From: Neurospora tetrasperma FGSC 2508
Lineage: Eukaryota; Ascomycota; Sordariomycetes; Sordariales; Sordariaceae
Assembly: GCF_000213175.1 (NCBI RefSeq)
Contig: NW_009799101.1
Span: 3,683,645 to 3,747,644, forward strand
Direction of reading: 5' to 3'
DNA length: 64,000 nt
Each line of letters opens with the position of its first letter. Position 1 is the stretch's first letter. The translations under genes and the position numbers were made by a program. The notes beneath the pieces were generated by a model. That model worked only from the letters and a program-made list of their open reading frames with translations, made no database searches and had not been told where the DNA came from. This document shows positions 47,301-57,554 of this stretch, piece after piece.

Positions 47301-50300
47301 CCCTACGAAACATTATTCTACGCTATATCCATCAGGTTGGCCAACGACGAGGGTTCGTCTACTATATGTCGCGGCCGGCGGTCAAGTTCATTCTGGACAT
47401 CGTTGAGGAGCAAAACAAGAACAAAGTGGCAAAAGAAAGCAACTCGACTCCGTCAGCAAGTAGTCCCAATGTCAATGGTGCAGAGAGGGACACCCAGGGA
47501 GACATTGAGGATAGGATTCGCAAAATCTTGGAGGATGGCAAGAAATTCGCCAGTGCCGAGGATGCAGGGCCTGGGAGTCCATCCATGGCCGACCTCGCCA
47601 GCGGTATCGCCAAAGAGTACATGGCCCAAAGCAGCTACCATATTCGTGTCATTGCGCCGCAGATTCAATTGCAGAGCGACAAGAACAAGAAACACGTGGT
47701 ACTCATTGCCGCTAAAGGCATGGAGCTGAAGATTGTCGATGTGATGGACCAAAGCAGATTGTTTGATACTGTCAGTGGTCTCGTTCAGCGACGTTTCCTC
47801 GTCAACATGGACAGTACACAGTTCTTCGTCACCCATCAGAAGTGGTTTTCGACACAGCTGGTGTCCATGTACTCGGGGAATACTTACGGGACTCCCGCTG
47901 GGTCTTCGTGGCCGCCTTGGGTTCCTATGGAGGTCATGTTCGACTTTGAGACAGATCCTTTTGGCTTCAAACGCGTTGTCAAAAAGACGTCTGCTATGTT
48001 ACGATATGACAATTACAACACGCTTCGATTGAAGTATAACGACGAAGTGAACGCCAGCGAAGCAACCGACAATGACGACGGGGCGGCTGCAGACAACACC
48101 GAATCCAGAATGGACAACCTCTGGATCGAATTCCCCCAGGCTCACGCATTGTGCAACTCATCTCAGTATTATGCATTCTACGTCATCGTGGTGGATCTGT
48201 TGATGTACAGTGAGCCTCTGGAGAAGACGCGCAGCGAGAGGCTTGAGAAGATTATGCTTGCTTCGGACTTTAGCGACCTCAGAGGTGCCCCTGAAATGGT
48301 GATCAAACTTCAAGAGCGTGTCCGGCAATTGGAAGATATCAAAACCCACTTCCAAACCCATGGCAAGTACATGGATAAGAGAGGGTGGAAAGATCGACTG
48401 GTACTGGAACGCGATTTGGCCGCTTGCGAGGATGAGCTTTTCTTCATGATGAAAGCCATCACATCGTCTCAACGCAAGTACGAAAGCTCAACAAGCAGTC
48501 CACTCCTGAGGTGGAGCATCACAGCAAAGGAGATTGTGTGGCACCTCATCCGGGACACTAGCGAACCGCTTGTCGAACTCCAGCTCAAGAACGTCGAGTA
48601 TGACCGTACCGACAACTCGGACGGCTCGCACGTGAACTTGATTCAGGTCGGAAGCATACTTGGTCTCAACCTCCTTCCTGACGCAATCTACCCCGTGATG
48701 GTCGCGCCGTACGTTGATGGTCACCGTGGTGGCTTTGACCCTACCTCTCAGCCAATGATTCGGGTGTACTTCCACATGCTCGAGGCCATCGCCGGTATTC
48801 CTGTCATGGATCACTTCGAGGTCGCTCTCTTCCCGCTCAAGATTCAGCTGGAGAGGGAGGTCGGTAAAAAGTTGTTCGAGTACGTCTTCCCTGGTATTGA
48901 TGGTGACGAGGCCACTGCCGCCAAGAACACGTCTCCTTTCATCATCAAGCAGACCTTGCCGGAGGATGACGAGGATGCGGAAGACGATGGGTCTCTCGAA
49001 ACCGTTGGGATACCAGACAGTGATAGGGAGTTGGGAGGTTTCTCAACACGGGCGGGCTCTCTCGAATTGCGCCTGCGCCCTACCTTGACATCCGATCCGG
49101 AAGCCACACCTAGCAAAAACAACAAGGCCTTGAGCATTCACACTGGAGAAGGAAGCTCCTTCAGACTCTTCCGGTCTGTCGGTACTGGGTTCAAGACGGT
49201 GTCTAAGAAACCACCTTCTGACGAGTCATCACTTCGTCCGAGCACTCCACGACCTAGCGTTGGTAGGACATCCACGGGCTTGTCATCCAAGGATGGCAGC
49301 TCCAATCCGGAGACGAAGAAGGGAACTCGCTTCATGCTGCGCAAGACGGCCGCGGACGTGGAGAAGAGGAAGAAGTCGGACGATCTAACCAAGATGATTG
49401 ACCGGGCCTCCAATTACATGACCTTTGCCTACATCAAGATGCCATCGGTGGTACTCTGCCTGAGCTACAAGGGCAAGGGAGACCGTAACCTGGAGGACGT
49501 GCACAACTTTGTGTTCAGGCTACCCACCATCGAATACCAGAACAAGACATGGTCCAACCTTGACCTGGCCCTCAATCTCAAGAATCGCATCATCAAAGCC
49601 CTCATCAGCCACACGGGCGCCATTATTGGCAACAAGTTCTCCAAACACCGGCCCAACACTGCACAGCAATCCAAGCTTCGCGAACTCGCCACAAGCTCAG
49701 TTCTACTAGCTCCTATTCTCTCAGAATCACGCGACAACAGCGGGGATGACTCGTCTTCGATATACAACGCCTCCATCGTGGACTTTTCTCGCTCGCCGCC
49801 GCGGTCGATTGCACGCTCGCAAACAGTATCGGTGGTCCCCAGCTCGGAGAGCCGGAGCTCTAGCATTGCTTCCTCGCAGCGATCACCACTCGTGCCGCAG
49901 ACCACCGCCACGGCTGGTACTAGTAGCAGTGCCCAGTCGATTGCATCTGGGCCACCAGCCGTCGGCTTCACCATGACCCCGCCGACACCTATCCTACCGC
50001 CGGGTATGGATGGCAACCAACCGCATCGGGGTGCGTTTAGCCTGCTCCGGCCTGCAACCAGTGCCGGGTCCAGACTGTTCGGTAGCAGTGGTGGAGGAAC
50101 ATCCGGCGCCAGTCCCGCTTCCAACGGCGATGGGGAAACCATATCCCGACCTGGCACCAGCAGCGGTGTGTCGATGCTGCGACAGTCCAACACGGTGCTG
50201 AAAGACGACAAGGAGAGCTCAGAGGCGACGCAGAGGAAGGCGGGATACTTGAGAGATAAGCTCAGTGCCATCTCCAACAGACTCAAGGACCGTGGGGGTC

Positions 50301-50539
50301 AATCACAGCCTAGTCCCGGTCCCACTTCGGCTCCCCGCGACGATATCTTGAACAGCGACCGGGCCCTTCAAGAGGTCGCGGAAGAAGAAGCTGAGCGTAG
50401 TGAAGATTTAGAGAATAGGAGGCCGGTCACTGCACATGCTGCTGTGGGACCTGGCTCTATTGAAGCCATTGGCGGGCCCAGGCCGGATATCGTTGGGCAT
50501 AGGCTGAGTAGGAGTTTTAGTGCGAGTGCGAATACCTGA
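41375..50539 (+). CDS. fmp27: FMP27/Hobbit-type bridge-like lipid-transfer protein
   Basis: One uninterrupted frame of 3,054 codons. An N-terminal membrane anchor (residues about 5-33, TFIFGIFVLLYLSSFIIFAV) is followed by a very long region of alternating strands, expected for the repeating beta-groove proteins that carry lipids between membranes at contact sites. Diagnostic family motifs are visible: RVGFWDKIRLSFHSRFRVTW (GFWDK domain) at about residue 1398 and SSWPPWVPMEVMFDFETDPFG (WPPW domain) at about 2179. The relatives are yeast Fmp27 and Hob2, Drosophila Hobbit, plant SABRE and human BLTP2. The C-terminal 450 residues or so are Ser/Pro-rich and include charged patches. By family it sits at ER-plasma membrane or ER-mitochondria contacts. 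The first ATG gives the anchor directly, so the start is well supported. Confidence 0.95.
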   Translation: MALLNPTFIFGIFVLLYLSSFIIFAVVRILTGLSIQRIGYFSLRRLAYTPKDGIKIEIRGLGLNVHRPTFAQPTWLSIVVDELAVTVDVKEVEKSKTKHVTGKPQGDTFDNTKPGEKGETEPLLPTPPQVPGIKADTSAEGRGKTWKQLTKLKEKIKRLHRSLDYLHMVDIVATSSTLTVTDVGSVQIGSFTLAVDTRDKMVDRARFFLQSRSDQPGEQRQAEWIITIRSVLFTAHGRQATEILDGASFNVHGFLYGTQDGLRDAAVGLKLGRLHIPYDDVQHSALLYKKIKELAEQVVGVQPKPLDEFVEKVIQEIDVPGSTNRELMQTVSDSKELVSSVLRGVKEVQFAVSFIGLTKKIESVKAGGTPVVLNASMKEVGIDLHRLDPKSPAHRMYFPSKDIAHEALAAALSISVGIDDGQGKPERLMYIPMATTTVRTTLPSKTVELAEEGTAEERNANMLFANSVVTSPSVDLNPRHLPLLLAILRPKPKRKTENRQPHMLISRLLPKANIKFSMHEPVLRITLPPVEKGVGPDEFDLLISSISSVSLDLESFHSAVEELHYSLAASLRIQTHDLYYQTSSGERFDLLITEAFDLKVQLNATPDVHVVAQGNLQTFALKLVRGEIGDGLHHIVRQLRPDVKPDKLVMPKSSPKKSNFLRGIPAWLLQFQFQCSDFSLAVAGVDKEISEDARGVAIELESWSIDYRAQRIDGLQRRSSRRRASSRSLIPSEAELMKLAPTSPRKKHHHEGDGRRVAVHVRGLEAFMVESDDIGIEPFLSMPKLELAFSTLSDNQGPVFHVQANMKKLLVQYSLYRHYAAALAVSVLLKAFGRPGKPTAAEPATPTEASPQRRVVGLLSPLSADSGFDSLVMDDESTTAREFVTIDAKVTMIQIKADLPSDPPLMAHIYALEAGRQRWSAPFCQAKLIRLFAEAPRMRKVWARVVSIKNGRVDYRESRRKFSNGSVRDERMVDIASDTIRVAVPHEMVGHKITDNVVNVIKSAKQLHHRFKTGTNEYILDKGPEGPKTVPKVSLRARTLLFDLEDGAFEWKLGMIYRAARVEQKQRQAREEAFRIKVKKIHEEATRDSSKLRTRSAAPRGRASPGGGGHVRSHSTDSRQQLGTDPHFRGRVPRYDPDGGRLNITGNTEISIGQAKHNLHLHNARSWKRRIDRQYAAARDEVKDLHQDYWGSDETIAEDLGEGENILEVPLRHALMSAVVDDLHFVVDKPSFPLRDLPDFLHKVGKGMPKNMEYTMLVPLSVQISMGEARVSLRDYPLPFIHVPATKSNQSARLPALTLKTDFVIAEEFRGVESTRKIRIQVIPPQSHDSSEPNKGSFAIDVSRTIGPVKMFSDMHIDVHTANPTRITWGPSYQPAVQDMMMAIESLTKPQLDPSERVGFWDKIRLSFHSRFRVTWRGNGDVHLALKGSRDPYEVTGDGAGFLMCWRNDVRFNINVDDDPKKFMTVDSGECVLAVPDYSHQVREGRRRHGENESIASESRHKSTASFKKVVMKLSGKVQWLAGLVFEQAIENGNRNFEFKPHYEVVLKSPQYAKPQNGLPYDAFRGFRSQHIHLSVAIRAPVDREWTASNPPPSRSYNAIHLTPRFFTHFFSWLSLFSGPLSLPVRQGPLWPNREKNSKKFGRHLATIKYNIMFAPLFLSHIYKHKDVEDYSENAVSATGIKVRLDSFMLDLHQRREEFNTRDRGRGTQTRISSMKLHAGQLDLVSADIRAVSARIRGTTADAFLKHSLSTFVTDQEEDGTDLSRFTIPDNDLTWIDMDDFVELDWILPTEPNPDTKILPLAFAPRITYFRQTDIGGVIDGDPDRSSPFGQEPTHSCIMSQDDDPRRIQVQLIRQRLKQLDKQMETHNRNLGEIELRLVRDEDPDLKADFEALTRHTTVLVEKRVFLEGMLKEMTQTSHFCAESEDSSSSSSAKAEARKSKADIRGSMSTPTEAEFASDFKNRFVVHNLQLKWNNTLRNIILRYIHQVGQRRGFVYYMSRPAVKFILDIVEEQNKNKVAKESNSTPSASSPNVNGAERDTQGDIEDRIRKILEDGKKFASAEDAGPGSPSMADLASGIAKEYMAQSSYHIRVIAPQIQLQSDKNKKHVVLIAAKGMELKIVDVMDQSRLFDTVSGLVQRRFLVNMDSTQFFVTHQKWFSTQLVSMYSGNTYGTPAGSSWPPWVPMEVMFDFETDPFGFKRVVKKTSAMLRYDNYNTLRLKYNDEVNASEATDNDDGAAADNTESRMDNLWIEFPQAHALCNSSQYYAFYVIVVDLLMYSEPLEKTRSERLEKIMLASDFSDLRGAPEMVIKLQERVRQLEDIKTHFQTHGKYMDKRGWKDRLVLERDLAACEDELFFMMKAITSSQRKYESSTSSPLLRWSITAKEIVWHLIRDTSEPLVELQLKNVEYDRTDNSDGSHVNLIQVGSILGLNLLPDAIYPVMVAPYVDGHRGGFDPTSQPMIRVYFHMLEAIAGIPVMDHFEVALFPLKIQLEREVGKKLFEYVFPGIDGDEATAAKNTSPFIIKQTLPEDDEDAEDDGSLETVGIPDSDRELGGFSTRAGSLELRLRPTLTSDPEATPSKNNKALSIHTGEGSSFRLFRSVGTGFKTVSKKPPSDESSLRPSTPRPSVGRTSTGLSSKDGSSNPETKKGTRFMLRKTAADVEKRKKSDDLTKMIDRASNYMTFAYIKMPSVVLCLSYKGKGDRNLEDVHNFVFRLPTIEYQNKTWSNLDLALNLKNRIIKALISHTGAIIGNKFSKHRPNTAQQSKLRELATSSVLLAPILSESRDNSGDDSSSIYNASIVDFSRSPPRSIARSQTVSVVPSSESRSSSIASSQRSPLVPQTTATAGTSSSAQSIASGPPAVGFTMTPPTPILPPGMDGNQPHRGAFSLLRPATSAGSRLFGSSGGGTSGASPASNGDGETISRPGTSSGVSMLRQSNTVLKDDKESSEATQRKAGYLRDKLSAISNRLKDRGGQSQPSPGPTSAPRDDILNSDRALQEVAEEEAERSEDLENRRPVTAHAAVGPGSIEAIGGPRPDIVGHRLSRSFSASANT

Positions 50540-53500
50540 AGCAGTCGGACGGACTATGAGGGAGTGGACGGTGTCTTTTTTATAATTCTGTAATCATTCT
50601 TCTTTCTCGATATCCGAGTTGGTGTCGTTTTGACATTACGTTTTATTGTCCTAGTTTATTTTTTCCTTCTTTTTTTTTTTTTTTTTTCATTCGTTTTCGT
50701 TGTACTACTCACATTGGCGTGAGTGTGAAGGACAACAAAAACCTTGTTCGTGGAAACAAGCGGCTGTCTTGGAACAGCTGAGTTGAATGCAGGGGTGGGG
50801 GAACTGAAATGACAATAGAGGTTACTAGGTATATACATTATGTTATTGCGAATTTGTACATAGACGGAGAGACTCGGGGACAGAGTCGGACCACTTAAAA
50901 GGTGCCGGACTGAGGATTTTGCTTCCCACTCATCAATGGCTTTTGAAGATGGAAGACACCTTGGATATGGCACTAGCAGAGATCAACAGCGTATATAATA
51001 CTATTTGATAATTTAACAGCAAGACATGCAAGGTGGTCGGGAAGTGCGGTGTACTTGGCTGTGAACAGCGAACTGCAGTGTGCAGTCAGAACTCTGTTGA
51101 TGACGCCGCTACTAGTAGAGCGATCAATAAGTGAGTAGAGGTATCTGATGGTCATCTTGAGTCCGACGTATTTACAGTCCGAGTCCTGTAAAGAGGTACA
51201 TGCCCCGGCCCTCCGAAGGCCCCTCTGCTCTTTCCCCTTTCAAGTTTCAAGTTCAGTGAAGTAATAACGAACTTGGATTAGACGGGCACTCGGCTGCGAT
51301 ACACCTACAGGGCCATGAGTGCGGATTGTGAGTGACCCCAATGTAAGTCAGACGCGAAGGAGCGACTGGGACTAGTAATTTGAACTGCAGTGGTTCGGGT
51401 TGGTAGAGTTAAGTTTAAGTGATGGGACGGTAGGAATAATGCATCATAACGCTCTACTTTACAGGACACTTACTTGGTACCGATCTTGCGAACTGAACCG
51501 AGAACTGAAGACGGAAATGTCTTTGAAGTGCCTGCAGTAAGAGGTAGTGGACGATGGTTGCAAGCCCACTGACTGCACCGACTATGGCTGCAGTGTCAGA
51601 CGATCAGGAGCAAGATTGCCGCTGGCCGTTGACAATCCCGGCCTCCGTCTCGATACTATTGCATTGCGTGCAGTGTGTACTTCTACTGCGCCATGAATCC
51701 CATGGCATTGGATCACTGCACTCCAAGCAGCACGGACAGGCTCATCAAGAACTGCAGTGAACTACGAACATCAAATTGCGGCAAGAGCTCTTCCATGACC
51801 ACTACTGAAGTAAGTACACTGGGGAGATATCTGTTAGAAGGGGGACTCACTCAGGAGATCTCATGGTATTAAGCTCAGAAACTGTTGTGAGGCATCAGTC
51901 AACGAGGGAGCACCTAATTGCGTGTTCCAGTCTTTCCCTGCAAGGGTTGTGCCTTCTCAATCGCCCGGCAATTGAGTGCCTAGAGGTAACGACCATACTC
52001 TACGTAGAGGTAGGTAGAGGTAAGTAACTGAAGCTTCAGTTCTCACGCAGTGGATCTACTCGGCTGGATATTGTGCTATCTGGACGGTGGTTAAGCTGCT
52101 CGCTATACTCCAGTCTTACTGTGAGCTCTTGCTTCTCAATGCCGAATGACAACATGCCACCACGAACTTCTTGATCTTGTTTGCGTACGCTACGTGCGAG
52201 AACAAATCCAGTCTTAATCTTTATTGGAAATATTATGCCAGATGCCCATATGGTCTCCAATCTCCTCACTGGTTACCTAGGTATGGAAGGACATTCGCCA
52301 CTCAGGCTCTAGAAGCATGAATGGGAAAGGGAGTACGTGAGTACGTGTGCAACTGTAAGTACAAGCATGAAAATACAAGATGTGTGTGATGGGCAGGTGT
52401 GTAAAAATATCCATGTCCCAATTCTCCGTTCGACACAAACCATTAAACAAGATAAGCACGGACTGTGTACAAGTACCTCTACATTTGTGTGTTCAGAACT
52501 AAGATCCAGAACAGATCAACCCGAAAGTATTCAAGGGATTACTATACTGCGCTGATCTTTTAACGTACGAAGTTTGGTCGGGCCGAGTTGGTCCGAATGA
52601 GCTCACATCAAGATCAGAGGAAGCTCGTAAGTACTTTCGATCCAGTACTCTCGTCCTAGATGTAATATTTTTTTCTTGAATGCAGTTCTCCATCACAAAT
52701 AGGGCACCTGTCATACATGCCCCAGATCCTCGCTCGCCTCGTTTTCTTGCCACCACTTTCATTCAGCCCCTTGTCGAGGGCCGGTCTACACGTCTGACTT
52801 GACTCGAGTTGAAGTTGGAGGTTCAGTTGGTCATGTTCCTCCCATTATGCTCTCTCAAGATACACACTAGACATAAGTATTGCCAGACGTCATCTACTAT
52901 TCAGTTATCAGTAGAGTACCGTTCTGTGGTTGGATGGGCAACACTGTCCAAACGTTACACAGCGACTCGCGCCCACAGTCAATACCTAGGTACCTACCTA
53001 CCTAGCTATGGCTTTCCTAGCACACTCACTCACAGCCTGTGCCTATCTTCCCGAGTTTCACTCATATCCTCCTCAATCCCAAACTTAAACATAGCAGCTC
53101 AAGAATGCCAAGGTACTTTCATTATCTCCAGTTCCGTGGTTCCACTCAAGGCCGGCCGCAAGAGACACCATCCGGAAACACATTGCACATAGGTAGCACT
53201 TCAGAGAACAGACTATCACCTACTGTGTAAGTAGTATCGGAAAGGTCTGACTCAAAATTTGGTATCGGGCGTCACGTCAAGTAGTACATCTACCAGTCTA
53301 CTCCTGTCTTGTTACCCTTGTACACCAGACTACAGACATCAAGTCCCGAGTCCCGGCCCTTGTGTAACCCTGTAGAGCAGAAAGATATCATTCAGTTACC
53401 AAGTGCCATCCGGTCCAGTCTTTCCAGGATCTTCGCCTCTGTTATTCATCGGCTATCCAAGGTCCGTCATCCCGTCGACGGCTCACTGAGTTATTCGTGC

Positions 53501-54161
53501 GGCTCCATTCAGGCTTACATAGGAGACGTTGTGTCGCCATCCATTTTCTTCCATACATGTTCTGGAAGCTGAGGCAGAGCGGGATGACAACCGAGCCGCT
53601 GTTACATCCGGTAGAACCTGCAGCAGATAATGATGACTCAGGTTCGATTACATGGAGCACGCCAACTTTGTTATCTTGTATCGAAGGGCTGAGAATGACC
53701 CCTTATTCCGAGAGCCAGAAAGGATCCGTGTTTGATGTCGGTCGACCAAGCGTGAAGGTGTGGTTGATAAGGCATTGCCTAGTAAACAAAGGCTGTCTGG
53801 GAGAAAAGAAAAGTGCAAGTTCAACATGATGCGTGTGGTGAAAAGGTTCTATATGAGATAAGAGGTCAATTAAATATAAGGCCTCTCTAGACATACGCTA
53901 ACGCTCTATCAATGCAAATCAAGCCCCGGATGTGAACTCCATATGTATTGCCCTAAAACCTTTTAGGTGAGCATTTCAAAGTCAACATGACTATTCGTCC
54001 AAATCGAATGAAAAACTTCTTCTTTCGTCAACCCATATCAACGTTTTTTTTTTTTTTTTTTCCTCTTTTTTCTTTATTTGTTTTTTTTGGCGCCAATACC
54101 CATTCTAGGTAACCGAAACGAACAATCACGATTGATGTTGTGTTTGCGAGCAATCAGGGAT
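50540..54161. other. 3.6-kb gene-free convergent region
   Basis: This lies between the 3' ends of the FMP27-type gene and the glutamate dehydrogenase gene, far longer than two 3' UTRs need. T runs occur near 50670-50690 and 54044-54062. The 11-mer GAACTGCAGTG occurs three times (51070, 51382, 51749), with two further CTGCAGT sites between. No frame over 130 codons and no RNA gene was recognised. Confidence 0.55.
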
Positions 54162-57100
54162 TTACTCCTTGTTGATGTTTCCCATTCTCTTTGACATGCT
54201 AAGAAGAGAGTTAGTGTCTTGGTTATCACTTCAGGAATGTTCAAGGTAGGCTTACAAATCATAGAAAGCAAACTGGCTGGGCGAGCTACCAAACTCATAG
54301 ACGAAGCGACTGGCGAGGTAGCTGCCAAAGATGGCCCTCAGATACGAATCGGGAACACGCTCGATGATGGTATCGAGGCCGATCTTGTTGATGAGAAGGT
54401 TGGGCAACGCATCGGCAAGGACGGACCTGCGAATCTTCTCGTTGTCCCAGAGCTCTGAACGCTGGAGATCCTCGTCAAGAGAGGTGATGGCCAATGACAA
54501 CTTGTCAGAGAGAACAGATCGAGGAAGGCCAGTCTGCTCATGTTCCCGCCAGATGGCCTCGAACTCGAGGCGGGCATTGTCCTGGATCTTGTTTTGCACT
54601 TCCTTGACATAGGCCTGGTAGAACTCGGGCGCATTGCCGCGGGAATCGTGGCACATGTGGGTAACGAAGCCCTTGTCGTCAAAGCTGAGGGAGGCAAGGA
54701 CCTCGAGCGATGAGCTGGTTACACCGCCCTTGTTGGCGCTGGCATCCTTGTAAACGATGCAGCCGGCTTCCTCCAGCCTGAGCTTGGCATCTTGAGTGAT
54801 GAAAAGATTGGCACCCTCAACAATATATGGGATGGTTGACTTTCCATCCTTGATAAGCTTGTTGACTGAGGAGAGGTCGATCGACTCGGGACGGCCACCG
54901 CAAGGCACGAACATGTCAGTGATGCCGTTGTCGCGAAGATGGTACGTGTTACGGAATGCAGTGCCGTTGTGCACAACCTCTCCGTTGGGGAGTGTGACGT
55001 TGGTATCGTCACAAAGCACACGATAACCATCCTTGGAAAGCTTGGCGATATCAAAGTTCGAGATCATAGCACGAGCCTTGGCAAGACGGCGCAACTCATC
55101 CTTGTCAATGCCGTTGGGGTCGCAGAGGACACCGGATCCGTCAACGATAGCAGTGTAAGTCTCGTTGCTGAGCAGAATCTCGTTGCTTCCCAGATCACCA
55201 TCGGGACCACCAGTCTGCATCTTTCTGATCTTGGAGGGATCAAGCTCAAGCTTGCGGTAAATACCCTTGACATACTCACGGACCGACAAGGTTGTCATGC
55301 CATAGGAGTCGTGAGGGATGCCACCAAGACGTGGTGATTTGCCAGTGAAGAAGGATTTCCACCAAGGAGCGCCGCGAGCCCGGGCATGCTCAGTGGCCCA
55401 GTCGACAAGGTCAGCAGTGTTCTCATCCGGTCCCATGAACAAAATCTCCTCCTTGCCGTAGAGGTCGACAATGGGGTTCTTGATGCCAGGCGTCTCAGCC
55501 TTCAGAAGAAGGTCAAGGATACTATCGATGTACTTCTCAAAGGCCTCGCGGTGCCTGTCTTGCTGCTTGGGGTCAAGGAGAATGACACCCTTCGATCCGC
55601 CCTCCGGAATATCCTTGTTCTTGCGCTGCTGGGTGCTGGCAAGACCGTAGTTCTCATCAAAGAGATTGCGGGCATTGATCTGGTAAGCCTCCTTACTTCG
55701 AGACTTGACAATACGAATACCACCCCGTGCAATATCCTTGAAGCGGAGGTGGAAACCTCGCGACTCGGAAGTGATGACGAGGAACATTCCGTACAGCGGC
55801 TTGGGATACTCGACTTCCGGAAGGAACGAGGGATTAAGCCGGAAGCTCAGAGCGACTTTGGTGGGAGTGAAGAAGTTGGTCTTGAGGACTGCATTGTTGA
55901 ATACACGGAAGGCAGTCATAACCATTTCCTCGTGCTCGTTAGAGACGTCCTTGGTGATCTTCTCCTTAAGCTTGGCATCAGAGAGGACCTCCATGACAGG
56001 CGTAGGCGCAATGAGGTGGCGATCATAATCGCTGCCGACCCGAAGGTGAACGCTGGCGAACGAGGCGTAGAGAGCGCGCACAAGTTGTGGGTGGGAGCTG
56101 ATGATTTCAAGAATGTAGTCAGGCGTAAAGGTCTCGGTACGCAGACGCTTCTTCATCTTGGAGAGAATCTCAACATGCGAGTTGTTCTTGGGGTCCAGGG
56201 CTGCAATGAGCGAAGTGTACTCTGTTCCAAGACGGTTCAAGAAATGCTGAACAAACACCCAGACGCAGTGGGCATAGATAGTCTCCTGCAGACTGAGTTC
56301 ACCACAGGCAAACATGTTGTGAAACTTGTTCTGGGGAAGGCAGTACAGCAAGGAAATTTCCTTGGTAATCTGGTGAATAGATTGCTCAAGAGGAGGGTGC
56401 TTGCCGTCGATGTTCGCAGCAGGGCGCAGATAGATACTCATGACGGTAATACCATTGGAGAACTGCTCAACGTACTTGCGAGAGCTTGTGACGCCGTAGT
56501 AGTGGTAAAGGTCGCTGAGGGCGCTGAAGATACCCTTTGCTGTTCGAGAGCGGAAGGCAACTACCAGTCTCATTTCCTCCGAGCCCTCGATGTCGAAAAC
56601 CTCAATGACGGGGCCATGTCGGCTCACGGCAACCTGGATGATGTCCTGGTAGATCTGCTTGGTGTTCTTGGTAGCCTTGGCAAGGAACATGCGGTCGCTG
56701 ATCACTTCCAGGCGAGTTTCCTTGGGATCGGCGTTAGAATCAACGAAGAGACACTGATAGACAAAGTAGCAACGAAGAGCTGCCTTGGAGTTCTCCTTCT
56801 GTCCCAGGACACCGGGGGATCTGAAAGTCTCGACACGGAAGCGCTTCGAAGTATCGTCGCCATCCAAGTACTTGGACTCGAGTCTGTGCTCATATCGCGG
56901 ACCGTCGAAGGAGGTCATGCCGGGTTCGCTTGTGTCGATGTAAATGGCGTGGTCCGAGGCTTCCATATCCAGTCTGATCTCTTCCCGCTTGTCCTCGCGA
57001 GAGAAAGCAGCAACTTTGGCCGCATAGAGAGATGTGATATGATTTGCAACCGCCTGAGGGTTTTCTAGTTGGAAGTAGACGTCATCGATGCCAAGCTCAT

Positions 57101-57554
57101 TATAGAACCAAGCAATCTGACCGTCAACCAGAGTCTCAGGAATCCAGCCGCCCTGGACAATGATATCCTTGACTGTGATGAATATCAGTAAATGATATAG
57201 CACAGTATCTGCGTAGAATTACCAACCTTGCTTCATCTGCTCTGCCTTTCCCTGGAAGACAGGGGCAACATATCCAACAGTTGCGGAGCGGAGCACCCTG
57301 TGCCCATTGCCGTTCACCTTGGGATAGCTGACATGAGTTGGTTGAGGAGAAGGATGTCTGGGCGTCTGATCTTTGAGGCGATCAACCAACTTGTGGGCTG
57401 GGACCGGGGCTGAAGGAGAATCCATCATGGTATCGCCTGAGGACTCGAAAAGTTCGGGAAAACTAGACATGGGAAGGTCAGTTTGAATGGTCAAGCCAGA
57501 TGCTCTGCGCTTGTAGCCCCCAGTGCTTGGGAGGGGAATCACTACGTCCGCCAT
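54162..57554 (-). CDS. NAD-specific glutamate dehydrogenase, ~115-kDa fungal type (three exons)
   Basis: Exons are 57554-57227, 57172-54256 and 54198-54162. Intron 1 (54 bp) has GTTGGT and CACAG; intron 2 (57 bp) has GTAAGC, a CTAAC branch site and CTTAG. The last exon changes the unspliced ending YDL into YDFMSKRMGNINKE. The product is 1,093 residues. The catalytic region includes RDIARGGIRIVKSRSKEAY-type sequence (read as FKDIARGGIRIVKSRSKEAY), then RNKDIPEGGSKGVILLDPK, GPDENTADLVDWATEHARAR and RLGGIPHDSYGMTTLSVREY. A Rossmann portion follows with LPNGEVVHNGTAFRNTYHLR, IPYIVEGANLFITQDAKLRL and YKDASANKGGVTSSSLEVLA. It oxidises glutamate to 2-oxoglutarate and ammonium with NAD+, feeding carbon from amino acids to the TCA cycle. 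The N-terminal 110 residues carry Ser/Pro sites that could regulate it. Confidence 0.95.

Noticed and set aside
55386-57068. 560-codon open frame antisense to glutamate dehydrogenase
   Set aside because: It mirrors the real gene. Strong codon bias avoids TTA, CTA and TCA, which are stops on the other strand, so long antisense frames are expected. There is no domain and no start context.
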